This document shows, piece after piece, positions 49,312-56,438 of a stretch of DNA of 56,438 nt (its first letter is position 1; each line of letters opens with the position of its first letter). A model generated the notes under the pieces. That model did no database searches. It was not told the DNA's origin and worked only from the letters and a program-made list of their open reading frames with translations. Position numbers and translations under genes: made by a program. The stretch is from the NCBI GenBank assembly GCA_039808325.1, contig JBDHSU010000008.1, positions 1 through 56,438 on the forward strand, read 5' to 3'. The stretch is from JAFKKS01 sp039808325. Lineage in GTDB: Bacteria > Pseudomonadota > Alphaproteobacteria > Rhizobiales > Xanthobacteraceae.

Positions 49312-50064
49312 TCATGCCGCGGCCGCAGCCTCGGGGTTGGCGGCCTTGCGCTTGGCACGCAGGACATCGCAGACGACCTTGCCGGTGCGCCTGACGTGGC
49401 GGTCGAGGAGTTTGCCGGCCTGGGCGCTGTTGCGTGCTTCGATCGCCTTGAAGACCGCCTGATGCTCCTTCACGGATTCGTCCCAGCGGCTTTGCGACGC
49501 CAGCGCGAAAAAGCGGGCGCGCTCCGCGCGCGACAGCAGCCAGTCGTGCGTCGCCTTGAGTGCGCCGTTGGCGGCACAGGCGACGATGAAACGGTGAATC
49601 TGCTGGTTGATCTCGAAATATTCTTCAAGCGCGTTGCCGGCGTGCAGCCGTTCCATGCGCGACTGCAGCGCGCCCAGGCGCGCGAGATCGCGCGGCGTGA
49701 TCCGCTTCGCCGCAAGCTCGGCGGCGATGCGCTCGATGCCGGCGACGGCCTCGAAAAGTTCCTCCAGATCCTTGCTTCGTAAAATGCTGACCCGCGCGCT
49801 CCGGTTCGGACGTAGTTCGATCAACCCCTCGGAGGCGAGGAGCTTGAGCGCCTCCCGCAGCGGCGTGCGGGAAATGCCGAGCGCGTCGGCAAGCTCGCTC
49901 TCATTGACCTGCGCGCCGGGAGCGAGCGTGCCGCGCACGATCAGCTTCCGAAGGCGATCGACCGCCTGCGCATGCAGCGCCATGCGGTTGACGCGCAAAT
50001 GCCCCGCCGGTGCGCCGCGGGGGACGTCCGTTCGGGAGGAATTTTTGCGCTTGATCGACCGCAT
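49312..50064 (-). CDS. GntR-family transcriptional regulator with FCD domain
   Basis: A 250-residue regulator. The winged HTH is AVDRLRKLIVRGTLAPG then ADALGISRTPLREALKLLAS, and the C-terminal FCD ligand domain carries INQQIHRFIVACA and VKEHQAVFKAIEARN with the usual metal-binding His residues. From the ATG at 50064 there is a basic N-terminal tail of about 27 residues. It is divergent from the TRAP transporter genes and in line with the racemase-like and hydantoinase genes, so it probably controls both sets. Confidence 0.9.
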   Translation of the reverse strand: MRSIKRKNSSRTDVPRGAPAGHLRVNRMALHAQAVDRLRKLIVRGTLAPGAQVNESELADALGISRTPLREALKLLASEGLIELRPNRSARVSILRSKDLEELFEAVAGIERIAAELAAKRITPRDLARLGALQSRMERLHAGNALEEYFEINQQIHRFIVACAANGALKATHDWLLSRAERARFFALASQSRWDESVKEHQAVFKAIEARNSAQAGKLLDRHVRRTGKVVCDVLRAKRKAANPEAAAAA

Positions 50065-50122
50065 CTTGTCCCGTGTGCCGGAATAGGTCTGCCGACTAGC
50101 GCTAAAGCATCGCGGGAAGAAA

Positions 50123-50169
50123 TACAATAATTTTGTAAGATCAATGCTTTGAACATAAGTTGCATGCAA
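50123..50169. promoter_or_regulatory. Candidate operators in the GntR / TRAP divergent spacer
   Basis: A perfect inverted repeat TACAA-TAATT-TTGTA (50123-50137) and a 10-base palindrome TTGCATGCAA (50160-50169) lie in an AT-rich stretch between the divergent genes. GntR/FCD proteins bind short symmetric AT-flanked sites, so one or both could be the operator. Confidence 0.4.
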
Positions 50170-50279
50170 AATGCAGAAATTGATTGCGTAGCCTGCCGGA
50201 ACTCGCAAAGATGTCGGACGGTCTGAAACGGCGCTGCGAAGCGCGGCGCGGTAGGCGCTCAAAGGCGAGGGGGATAATT

Positions 50280-51269
50280 ATGCGGAGACTTCTAGGCGCG
50301 CTGGTCGCGGCAACTGCGCTGATTTATGCCGCGCAAGGAGCGGCACAGGCCGACACGCTGCGCATCGCCGGCAACTTCGCCGCCGACCACTCCACCAGCA
50401 AGGCCATGGAGCTGTTCAAGGCCGAACTGGCGAAGCGCAGCAATGGCGCGCTGACCGCCGAGCTTTTCCCCAGCATGCAGTTGGGCGGCGCACGTGAGAA
50501 TATCGACGCTGTGCGTGCCGGCACGATCTTCGGAACCTGGATCGGTACCGCCTTCGTCTCCCGACTCGTTCCCGAGGTCGAGGCGATCAGCCTTCCGTTC
50601 CTGTTTCCCGACAGCCCGACGGCGCTTCGCATCATCGACGGCGACGTCGGCAAGCTTATCGACGAGAAACTTGCCGCCAAGGGATTCACGGCGCTTGGCT
50701 GGATGGAACTGGGCGCGCGCCACACCACCAACAGCAAGCACGCCATCAAGTCGCTCGCGGATTTCAAGGGGCTGAAGGTTCGCATGCAGCCGAACGAGAC
50801 GCACCTCGCGACGTTTCGCGCGCTCGGCGCCAACCCGATCGCGATGGATGTGAAGGAATTGTACTCGGCGCTGCAGCAGGGCGTGGTCGACGGGCAGGAG
50901 AATCCTTATCCGATCATTCAGGCCAATCGTTATTTCGAGGTGCAGAAATACGTGACCAATACCGGCCACTTCTTTGACTTCGCGCCGATCGTCGCGAACA
51001 AGAAGCAGTTCGATGCCCTGAAGCCGGACATGAAAACGGCCCTCATGGAGTCGATCAAGGTCGCCGTCAAAGCGCAGCGCGAAATGGCGGCGGAGGCCGA
51101 CCGTGCGGCGCTTGCCGACCTGAAGGCCAAGGGCATGCAATTCGACGAGGTTTCGCCTGAATTCGCCGCCGATCTGCGCAAGGCGACGGCCGGTATCGTC
51201 GACGAAGTCAAGAAGCGCGCGGGCGCCGAACTCGTCGATCGCGTCGTCGCCGAAGCGCACAAGAAATGA
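50280..51269 (+). CDS. dctP: TRAP transporter substrate-binding protein DctP
   Basis: Periplasmic receptor of a TRAP transporter, 329 residues from an ATG with AGGGGGA upstream. A signal peptide (LLGALVAATALIYAAQGAAQ) is followed by LRIAGNFAADHSTSKAMELF. The class markers FPSMQLGGARENIDAVRAG, SLADFKGLKVRMQPNE with the carboxylate-binding Arg, and ELYSALQQGVVDGQENP are present. The ligand is therefore probably an organic acid. Confidence 0.93.
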   Translation: MRRLLGALVAATALIYAAQGAAQADTLRIAGNFAADHSTSKAMELFKAELAKRSNGALTAELFPSMQLGGARENIDAVRAGTIFGTWIGTAFVSRLVPEVEAISLPFLFPDSPTALRIIDGDVGKLIDEKLAAKGFTALGWMELGARHTTNSKHAIKSLADFKGLKVRMQPNETHLATFRALGANPIAMDVKELYSALQQGVVDGQENPYPIIQANRYFEVQKYVTNTGHFFDFAPIVANKKQFDALKPDMKTALMESIKVAVKAQREMAAEADRAALADLKAKGMQFDEVSPEFAADLRKATAGIVDEVKKRAGAELVDRVVAEAHKK

Positions 51270-51796
51270 CCGATACCGCGGCCCCCCCGCCCAACGGCGG
51301 GGCGCTCGGCGTCTTCGAGCTTTTTCTGGATAGGCTCGACTGGCTGATGAGCAAACTTGTGATCGCCTCCATGGCGGTCATGGTGACGGTCGTCGTCGCG
51401 CAGGTTTTCCTGCGTTACGTTCTGAACATCTCGCTGGACTGGGCGGAGGAGCTTTCGCGACTGTCCTTCGTCTGGTCGGTCTTCTTCGCCATCCCGCTCG
51501 GGATCAAGCGCGGCGCGCATGTCGGCGTCTCGCTGATCACCGATCGTCTGCCTATCCCGATGCAGAGCACGCTTTTCCGCATCATGAGCGCGCTCGCCGC
51601 GATCATGATGGCGGTGGTCGCTTACGAGGCGGCCCTCCTGACCAAGGAGCAGTGGGACGAGCCGATGTCGACGCTCGATATCAGCATCGGCCTGTTCATG
51701 GTGCCGCTGTGCGTCGGGGCCATCCACGCTTTGCTGCATCTCATCTTTGGCGTCTTCAACGGCCCACCGCCGAAACCGGACCTGTCCGCAGAATGA
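51266..51796 (+). CDS. dctQ: TRAP transporter small permease DctQ
   Basis: A 176-residue small membrane subunit with four predicted helices; FLRYVLNISLDWAEELSRL followed by VFFAIPLGIKRGAHVGVSL is the family core. It overlaps the dctP stop by four bases (ATGA) and the dctM start in the same way, so the three subunits are translationally coupled. Confidence 0.92.
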   Translation: MTDTAAPPPNGGALGVFELFLDRLDWLMSKLVIASMAVMVTVVVAQVFLRYVLNISLDWAEELSRLSFVWSVFFAIPLGIKRGAHVGVSLITDRLPIPMQSTLFRIMSALAAIMMAVVAYEAALLTKEQWDEPMSTLDISIGLFMVPLCVGAIHALLHLIFGVFNGPPPKPDLSAE

Positions 51797-53073
51797 GCGC
51801 AACGATTCTCATCACGTTCCTGGTCGTGGCGTTGCTGGGCATGCCGCTGGCCTTCGCCCTGGGCTTCAGCGCGCTCACGGCGCTGACGATGAGCGGCGTC
51901 GATTTCAACATGCTGCCGCAGCGGATGATGCATTCGGTGAACGCCTTTCCGCTGATGGCGATTCCGCTGTTCATGCTGGCGGGCGAACTGATGCTGCGCG
52001 GCGGCCTCGCGGAGCGCCTGATCGAACTCGCGAATGCCTTCATCGGCCGCGTCGCCGGCGGTCTGGCGCAGGTGACGATGCTGGCGGGCGCCGGCATGGC
52101 GTCCGTGTCGGGCGCCGCCGTCGCCGACGCGAGCGCGCTGGCGACCGTTTTGGTGCGCCAGCTTTCCAAGGTCTACGGCGTCGGCTTCTCGGCGGCGGTC
52201 GTCGCGGCGGCCGCCAATCTCGGGCCGATCATTCCGCCGTCCAACGCGATGATCGTCTACGCCTATATGGCGGGCAGCACCGTCTCGGTCGCCGGCCTGT
52301 TCATGGCGGGCGTGGTTCCGGGACTCATCCTGACGTTCGGGATGATGGCGATCATTCGCATCATGGCGAAGCGGCGCGGCTATCCGCTCACCGGCGAGCC
52401 GGTGAGTCTGCGCAACATCGCCCAAGAGATGTGGCGTTCGTGGATGATCCTGCTGATGCCGGTGGTCGTTATCGGCGGCATCGTGTTCGGCGCGTTCACG
52501 GCGACCGAGGGCGCCGCCGTCGCCGTGGCCTATGCCGCGCTGATCAGCATCTTCGTGACGAAAAAGCTGAAGGTTTCCGACCTTCCCGATTGCATGCTGC
52601 AAGCGGCGATCACGACGGCGATCGTCGGCGCGCTGATCGCCTTCGCGTCGGCCGTGACGTTTCTCGTCACCATCGACCTGCTGCCGATGAAGCTCTCGAC
52701 CGCGATCCGCGCGTTCACGAGCGATCCGTTGGTGTTCAACCTGATCGTCGCGGCGATGCTCTTCGTCGTCGGCATGTTCCTGGAATCGAACGCGGCCTAC
52801 ATCATGCTGGTGCCGCTGTTCCACCCGATCGCGCTGTCATACGGCCTCGACCCGCTGCACTTCGGCTTCCTGTTCGTGTTCAACCTCGTGCTCGGAATGC
52901 TGACGCCGCCGGTCGGCGTCGTGCTTTTCGTCGTCTGCAGCGTGTCGAAGATCACCATGGGCCATATGATGCGGCACCTGTGGCCGTTCGTGGCCTTCGG
53001 CTTCGGCCTGCTGTTCGTCTGCATGTTCTTCCCGCCGCTGGTGACGGCGTTGCCGCGCGCGCTTGGCTACTAA
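51793..53073 (+). CDS. dctM: TRAP transporter large permease DctM
   Basis: A 426-residue large permease with about 12 hydrophobic segments. Hallmarks are FPLMAIPLFMLAGELMLRGG, MLAGAGMASVSGAAVADASA, AANLGPIIPPSNAMIVYAYM and NLVLGMLTPPVGVVLFVVC. Na+-dependent, high-affinity uptake is the usual mechanism. The last four bases overlap the convergent decarboxylase/isomerase-like gene. Confidence 0.94.
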   Translation: MSATILITFLVVALLGMPLAFALGFSALTALTMSGVDFNMLPQRMMHSVNAFPLMAIPLFMLAGELMLRGGLAERLIELANAFIGRVAGGLAQVTMLAGAGMASVSGAAVADASALATVLVRQLSKVYGVGFSAAVVAAAANLGPIIPPSNAMIVYAYMAGSTVSVAGLFMAGVVPGLILTFGMMAIIRIMAKRRGYPLTGEPVSLRNIAQEMWRSWMILLMPVVVIGGIVFGAFTATEGAAVAVAYAALISIFVTKKLKVSDLPDCMLQAAITTAIVGALIAFASAVTFLVTIDLLPMKLSTAIRAFTSDPLVFNLIVAAMLFVVGMFLESNAAYIMLVPLFHPIALSYGLDPLHFGFLFVFNLVLGMLTPPVGVVLFVVCSVSKITMGHMMRHLWPFVAFGFGLLFVCMFFPPLVTALPRALGY

Positions 53074-53810
53074 GACAGGGCCAGGCGCGGATCGGAGAAC
53101 AAGGAGCCCCAGCCGGTGACGCCTTGTGGCGGCACCTTGGCCGCGATCAGCGTTTTCCAGAGCGTCAGCGCGATCGAGTCGTAGATCGGCACGCCGAGCT
53201 CCGTCTCCAGCGCGGCGGCGACCCGCGCGCCGTGCATGTTGGTGCAGACGATGGCAACGGCGTCGCAGCCCTCGGCGACCACTTGGCGGACCTTCTCGGC
53301 AATGGTCTCCTCCGTCACCTCGGCGAAGGAATAATTGTCCTGGAGACCGATATGGCGCTCCGCCGTGCAGGGAAATCCGGCGGCCGCCCAGTTTGCCATG
53401 ATCTTCTGCTGCACATCCTCGCGATAGGGCGTCACAAGGCCGATGCGGCGCGCGCCGGTGCGCTGGAAGGCTTCGCGGAGGGCAAGCACCGAGGTGCAGC
53501 CGGTTATTCCCGTCGTTTCCTCGATCCTGCGCACGAGTTGTTCGTCGCTCGGGAAGCCGCGCCATGCCGCGGACGTGCCGTTCCATGCGATCACGTCCAC
53601 CTTGGCGTGCGCGAGCAACTCGGCGGCGACGAGAATTTCCTTGTCCTCGAATTGGCTGAGCGCGGCCTCGGACAACGCGATCTCGGTGACCTTGAAGCGC
53701 GCGAAATGCGCGGTCACGTGCGGCATCTGCGCCAGCATGGCCTGCGTGACCGGCTCCAGCGCCGTGTTCGAGGACGGCGTGAGCATGCCGATTCGGGTGT
53801 GTTTTTTCAC
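53070..53810 (-). CDS. Asp/Glu racemase-superfamily protein of arylmalonate decarboxylase / maleate isomerase type
   Basis: A 246-residue protein from a GTG at 53810 with GGAGGGATTCC upstream. RIGMLTPSSNTALEP is the typical opening of maleate isomerases and arylmalonate decarboxylases. The first active-site position reads VIAWNGTSAAW, with Gly (about 78) where maleate isomerase has Cys. The second, VAIVCTNMHG, keeps Cys (about 189). Gly first and Cys second is the arrangement of arylmalonate decarboxylase, with the adjacent Thr-Ser able to form its oxyanion pocket. It is convergent with the TRAP operon and may act on the diacid that operon imports. Confidence 0.82.
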   Translation of the reverse strand: MKKHTRIGMLTPSSNTALEPVTQAMLAQMPHVTAHFARFKVTEIALSEAALSQFEDKEILVAAELLAHAKVDVIAWNGTSAAWRGFPSDEQLVRRIEETTGITGCTSVLALREAFQRTGARRIGLVTPYREDVQQKIMANWAAAGFPCTAERHIGLQDNYSFAEVTEETIAEKVRQVVAEGCDAVAIVCTNMHGARVAAALETELGVPIYDSIALTLWKTLIAAKVPPQGVTGWGSLFSDPRLALS

Positions 53811-54018
53811 GGAATCCCTCCAGGACTTCTTAAGTTTAACGCAGGTCGGCGCGCCGGAGGGCGGGATTTGCGTCCCTGTGCAACGTTCTTTGCGGGCTCG
53901 CGGGCAAGGAAGGGGATGCAGGTCTGGCACGACACCAGGACATCTTGACGCGGCGAAAGACGTGCCCAACTAATTCGCATCCGTTGGGGCAGTCACGAAT
54001 TTCGGCCCTCACGATAGT

Positions 54019-54035
54019 GGAAGCGCTTCGCTTCC
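54019..54035. other. Small hairpin upstream of cfa
   Basis: ggaagcg-ctt-cgcttcc, seven-base perfect stem, about 35 bases before the cfa start. No T-run. Otherwise the spacer 53811-54069 shows nothing further. Confidence 0.35.
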
Positions 54036-54069
54036 GGAATTTGGCGGGTTTTCACGAGGCGATGCCATC

Positions 54070-55281
54070 GTGTTGCAAGCAGCCTTAGATCGTTTGATCA
54101 ACATCGGCGCCCTTCAGATTGTCGAGCCGAACGGGCAGCGCCGGACTTTCGGGGATCGGGACGCCAAGCCCATCGTCGTGCATCTGCACGGCAGACTTAC
54201 GCCCCTCAAACTCGCCGTGTGGCCCGATTTATATCTCGGCGAAGCGTATATGCATGGTCAACTGACGATCGAGAACGGCAGTATTTGGGATCTGCTCGAA
54301 CTTCTCGGCCGTAACCTCGCGCAGCAGGGCTGGCATCACCAAAAGCTCCCCGCGCGAATGATGAATGCGGTCCTGCGCTTCATCCACCAGTACAATTCGC
54401 TTGGCGCATCGAAGAAGCACGTCGCGCACCACTACGATCTGCCGTTCGAGATGTATCGAAAGTTCCTTGACGGCGATCTGCAGTATTCCTGCGCCTATTT
54501 TGTCGATCCCAGCGACTCGCTGGAGGCGGCGCAGACAGCAAAGAAACGACACCTCGCCTCCAAGTTGTTGCTCAAGCCGGGGCAGAAGATTCTCGATATC
54601 GGTTGCGGCTGGGGCGGCTTGGCCCTGAGCCTGGCGCGGCGCGAGCAGGTCGACGTGACCGGCATCACGCTCTCGCAGTCGCAGCTCGATGTGGCGCGCG
54701 AGCGGGCGCAGTCGGCCGGCTTGCAGGGCCGCGTTCGGTTTGAACAGCAGGACTACCGGGAAATCGGCGGGACGTTCGACCGGATCATATCGGTCGGCAT
54801 GCTGGAGCATGTCGGCGCGCCCAATTTCGGGACGTTCTTCCATCGCGTCGCCGAACTGCTGGCGGAAGACGGCGTCGCCGTGATCCATGCCATCGGCCGT
54901 GCGTCGGGGCCCGATATCACCAGCGCCTGGATCCGCAAATACATCTTCCCCGGCGGCTACATCCCCGCGCTGTCGCAGATTCTGCCCGCGATCGAGAAGT
55001 CGGATCTCTGGGTGACGGATATCGAAATTCTCCGGCTGCACTACGCGGATACCTTGCGGGCGTGGCGTACGCGTTTCCTTTCGGAGGCGTCGGGGCTCGT
55101 CGATACGCCGTTCCGCCGGATGTGGGAGTATTACCTCGCCATCTGCGAGATGAGCTTCCGCTACGGCGACCTGATGGTGTTCCAGGTCCAGGTGGCGCGG
55201 AAAGTCGATACGGTGCCGCGCACCCGTGACTATATGATCGACACCGAGCGCTCTCCGGTCAGGCTCTCGCCCGTGGCGTGA
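54070..55281 (+). CDS. cfa: Cyclopropane-fatty-acyl-phospholipid synthase
   Basis: Transfers a methylene group from S-adenosylmethionine to cis-unsaturated acyl chains of membrane phospholipids, a stationary-phase and acid-stress response. 403 residues from a GTG start: an N-terminal lipid-interacting domain (LAVWPDLYLGEAYMHGQL), VAHHYDLPFEMYRKFLDGD, the SAM motif LDIGCGWGGLALSLA (about 175-189), ISVGMLEHVGAPNFGTFF and KYIFPGGYIPALSQ. All landmarks of the Cfa family are complete. Confidence 0.94.
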   Translation: MLQAALDRLINIGALQIVEPNGQRRTFGDRDAKPIVVHLHGRLTPLKLAVWPDLYLGEAYMHGQLTIENGSIWDLLELLGRNLAQQGWHHQKLPARMMNAVLRFIHQYNSLGASKKHVAHHYDLPFEMYRKFLDGDLQYSCAYFVDPSDSLEAAQTAKKRHLASKLLLKPGQKILDIGCGWGGLALSLARREQVDVTGITLSQSQLDVARERAQSAGLQGRVRFEQQDYREIGGTFDRIISVGMLEHVGAPNFGTFFHRVAELLAEDGVAVIHAIGRASGPDITSAWIRKYIFPGGYIPALSQILPAIEKSDLWVTDIEILRLHYADTLRAWRTRFLSEASGLVDTPFRRMWEYYLAICEMSFRYGDLMVFQVQVARKVDTVPRTRDYMIDTERSPVRLSPVA

Positions 55282-55301
55282 GGGGAGCGGAGACCCGCAG
55301 G

Positions 55302-55321
55302 TGGCCGGAAAGGGCCATTTT
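55302..55321 (+). terminator. Probable terminator of cfa
   Basis: Short stem tggcc / ggcca around ggaaag, followed by four T, 20 bases after the cfa stop. Weak but correctly placed between cfa and the rpmJ promoter. Confidence 0.45.
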
Positions 55322-55335
55322 ACCCCCGGTCCGCG

Positions 55336-55364
55336 TTGACACCGCGCGCCGCGATCCGTATGTA
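55336..55364 (+). promoter_or_regulatory. Sigma-70-type promoter of rpmJ
   Basis: TTGACA (55336-55341), a 17-base spacer and TATGTA (55359-55364). Consensus -35 and good -10, 68 bases before the rpmJ start. Confidence 0.7.
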
Positions 55365-55431
55365 CTCGGCCGACCATTGCAACTTCATCAGGGACAGCCG
55401 CGCGGCACCCTCGTCAGCGCCAGATTTTGTC

Positions 55432-55557
55432 ATGAAAGTCCGTAATTCGCTGAAATCCCTGCGGGGCCGTCACCGCAACAACCGCCTCGTCCGCCGCAAG
55501 GGTCGTGTCTACGTGATCAACAAGGTCCAGCGCCGCTTCAAGGCGCGTCAGGGCTGA
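55432..55557 (+). CDS. rpmJ: 50S ribosomal protein L36, zinc-free (C-minus) form
   Basis: A 41-residue ribosomal protein with the opening MKVRNSLKSLRGRHRNNRLV and the end RYVINKV-like VYVINKVQRRFKARQG. The four zinc-ligand residues of the standard L36 are absent: there is no Cys at all, which defines the C-minus paralogue. The gene stands alone with its own promoter, as is usual for this copy in alphaproteobacteria. Confidence 0.95.
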   Translation: MKVRNSLKSLRGRHRNNRLVRRKGRVYVINKVQRRFKARQG

Positions 55558-55652
55558 GGTTTCAAAGCCTTCGCGGCGTGAAACTTGGCCGCCGATCCCC
55601 TCGTCCAGGCTCTACCCGTTGACGGTGGGCTGACGAAGGCTAGATTGGCTGC

Positions 55653-56333
55653 ATGCGCTTTATCGGTCGGCAAACCGCCGGTCTCACGATTTTCCGCCTC
55701 CGACGTTCGCGCCTGACGCGGCGGGGTCTCGCTTGCGCCTTGTTCGCGCTGGTCTGCCTGTCGGGTGTGCCCGATGCCGTGGCCGCTCAGACGATTCCGG
55801 GAGCCGTGGACGAGAAGGCGGCCGGCGGCAAGGACGCCGCGCCGCGCGAGCGCGGCCACGATCTTCAGTTCCTGTTCGGAGCGCTCAAGGCGGCGCCGGA
55901 CGAGGATTCGGCGAAGCTCGTCGAGCGGCGCATCATGGCGCTCTGGCTCGCGTCGGGCAGCGATACGTCGGACCTGCTGATGGCGCGATCCAAGGCCGCG
56001 ATCGACGGTGAGGATTACGACCTCGCGATCAAGCTTCTCGATGCGATCCTGGAATTGAAGCCCGATTTCGCGGAAGCCTGGAACCGCCGCGCGACGGTTT
56101 ACTTCCTCAAGAAGGATTACGCGCGCGCGCTCGATGACCTGCGGCAGGTGCTGGCGCGCGAGCCGCGCCATTTCGGCGCGCTCGCCGGGCTTGGCCTGAT
56201 CCTGCAGGAGTTCGGTGACGACAAACGGGCGCTGGATATTTTCCAGCGCGCCTTGGACGTCAACCCGCACCTCTCCCGCATTCCGGATCTTGTCAAAAGC
56301 CTCCGCGAGAAAGTCGACGGGCGCGCGATCTGA
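55653..56333 (+). CDS. Secreted tetratricopeptide-repeat protein
   Basis: 226 residues. A basic N-terminal region and a hydrophobic signal (LACALFALVCLSGVPDAVA) lead to TPR units: AAIDGEDYDLAIKLLDAILE, DFAEAWNRRATVYFLKKDYA with RALDDLRQVLAREP, and GALAGLGLILQEFGDD with RALDIFQRALDVNP. Three or more repeats form a protein-binding surface in the periplasm. No catalytic domain is seen; the partner is unknown. Confidence 0.85.
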   Translation: MRFIGRQTAGLTIFRLRRSRLTRRGLACALFALVCLSGVPDAVAAQTIPGAVDEKAAGGKDAAPRERGHDLQFLFGALKAAPDEDSAKLVERRIMALWLASGSDTSDLLMARSKAAIDGEDYDLAIKLLDAILELKPDFAEAWNRRATVYFLKKDYARALDDLRQVLAREPRHFGALAGLGLILQEFGDDKRALDIFQRALDVNPHLSRIPDLVKSLREKVDGRAI

Positions 56334-56404
56334 CGGTGAGGCTGCCGCACTCGTGAGTCCGTCGAAGCTGTAGCGTTCTCACGCGAACCGGGATTCGCTT
56401 TGCC

Positions 56405-56438
56405 CGAATGCTCCAGAGCATGATCTTTGCCGAAAACC
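56405..56438. repeat. Start of an intergenic repeat cut by the window end
   Basis: The last bases, ctccagagcatgatctt followed by gccgaaaacc, match a repeat style frequent in Hyphomicrobiales intergenic regions (agagcatgatc with a following ccgaaaacc). The element continues outside the window. Confidence 0.5.

Noticed and set aside
47094..49367. Apparent fusion of the hydantoinase with a 290-residue N-terminal extension
   Set aside because: The extension is the racemase-like gene read in another frame; the ATG at 48494 gives the standard hydantoinase N-terminus.

Overview
The window is a high-GC chromosomal segment from an alphaproteobacterium, most likely Hyphomicrobiales (Rhizobiales) near the Xanthobacteraceae/Nitrobacteraceae. 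The grounds are the cpdR / N-formylglutamate amidohydrolase pair, alphaproteobacterial-type GltBD, a C-minus L36, an Hsp20 gene behind an RpoH-like promoter with a structured leader, and GC-rich intergenic palindromes of kinds common in that order. The species assignment is inference. I saw no prophage, insertion sequence, CRISPR array or rRNA. One tRNA gene (Val, anticodon GAC) is present.

1-14.7 kb (+ strand): a catabolic and transport cluster. It holds a 5'-truncated fused indolepyruvate:ferredoxin oxidoreductase, a periplasmic S10 peptidase, a long-chain-type acyl-CoA ligase, a complete Liv-type ABC importer (livG, livH, livM, binding protein, livF), a LysE-type exporter and a phenylacetate-CoA ligase homologue. 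The content suggests uptake and CoA activation of aryl acids or aromatic amino acid derivatives. Nearly every gene junction carries an inverted-repeat element.

14.8-28.6 kb: mostly housekeeping and envelope genes. They are a Tat-exported 5'-nucleotidase-like phosphoesterase, hemH, an ABM monooxygenase, an SPFH/NfeD pair, kdsD, a beta-barrel outer-membrane protein, galU, a lytic transglycosylase, an SGNH-fold (DUF459) protein and gltD.

28.4-40.4 kb: gltB and gltD with a 51-residue membrane microprotein gene between them, threonine aldolase, a secreted Ala/Pro-rich protein, a heat-shock-regulated Hsp20, a lysophospholipase-like hydrolase, hisN, N-formylglutamate amidohydrolase, cpdR and tRNA-Val. 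A Lys/Arg-rich frame with a good ribosome binding site but an ATA in the start position follows the amidohydrolase gene.

40.4-41.1 kb: a decayed patch beside the tRNA, with remnants of a response-regulator receiver and of a LuxR HTH domain.

41.1-53.8 kb: an accessory catabolic island. A GlxA-type regulator is divergent from a spermidine/putrescine-type ABC operon that ends in a proline-racemase-family enzyme. A GntR/FCD regulator, a hydantoin-racemase-family protein and a dihydropyrimidinase run divergent from a DctPQM TRAP transporter, and an arylmalonate decarboxylase/maleate isomerase-like protein is convergent to dctM. All three racemase-type enzymes lack at least one of the two catalytic cysteines that define true racemases. 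This is the strongest candidate for undescribed chemistry here.

54.0-56.4 kb: cyclopropane-fatty-acid synthase, rpmJ with a clear sigma-70-type promoter, and a secreted TPR protein.
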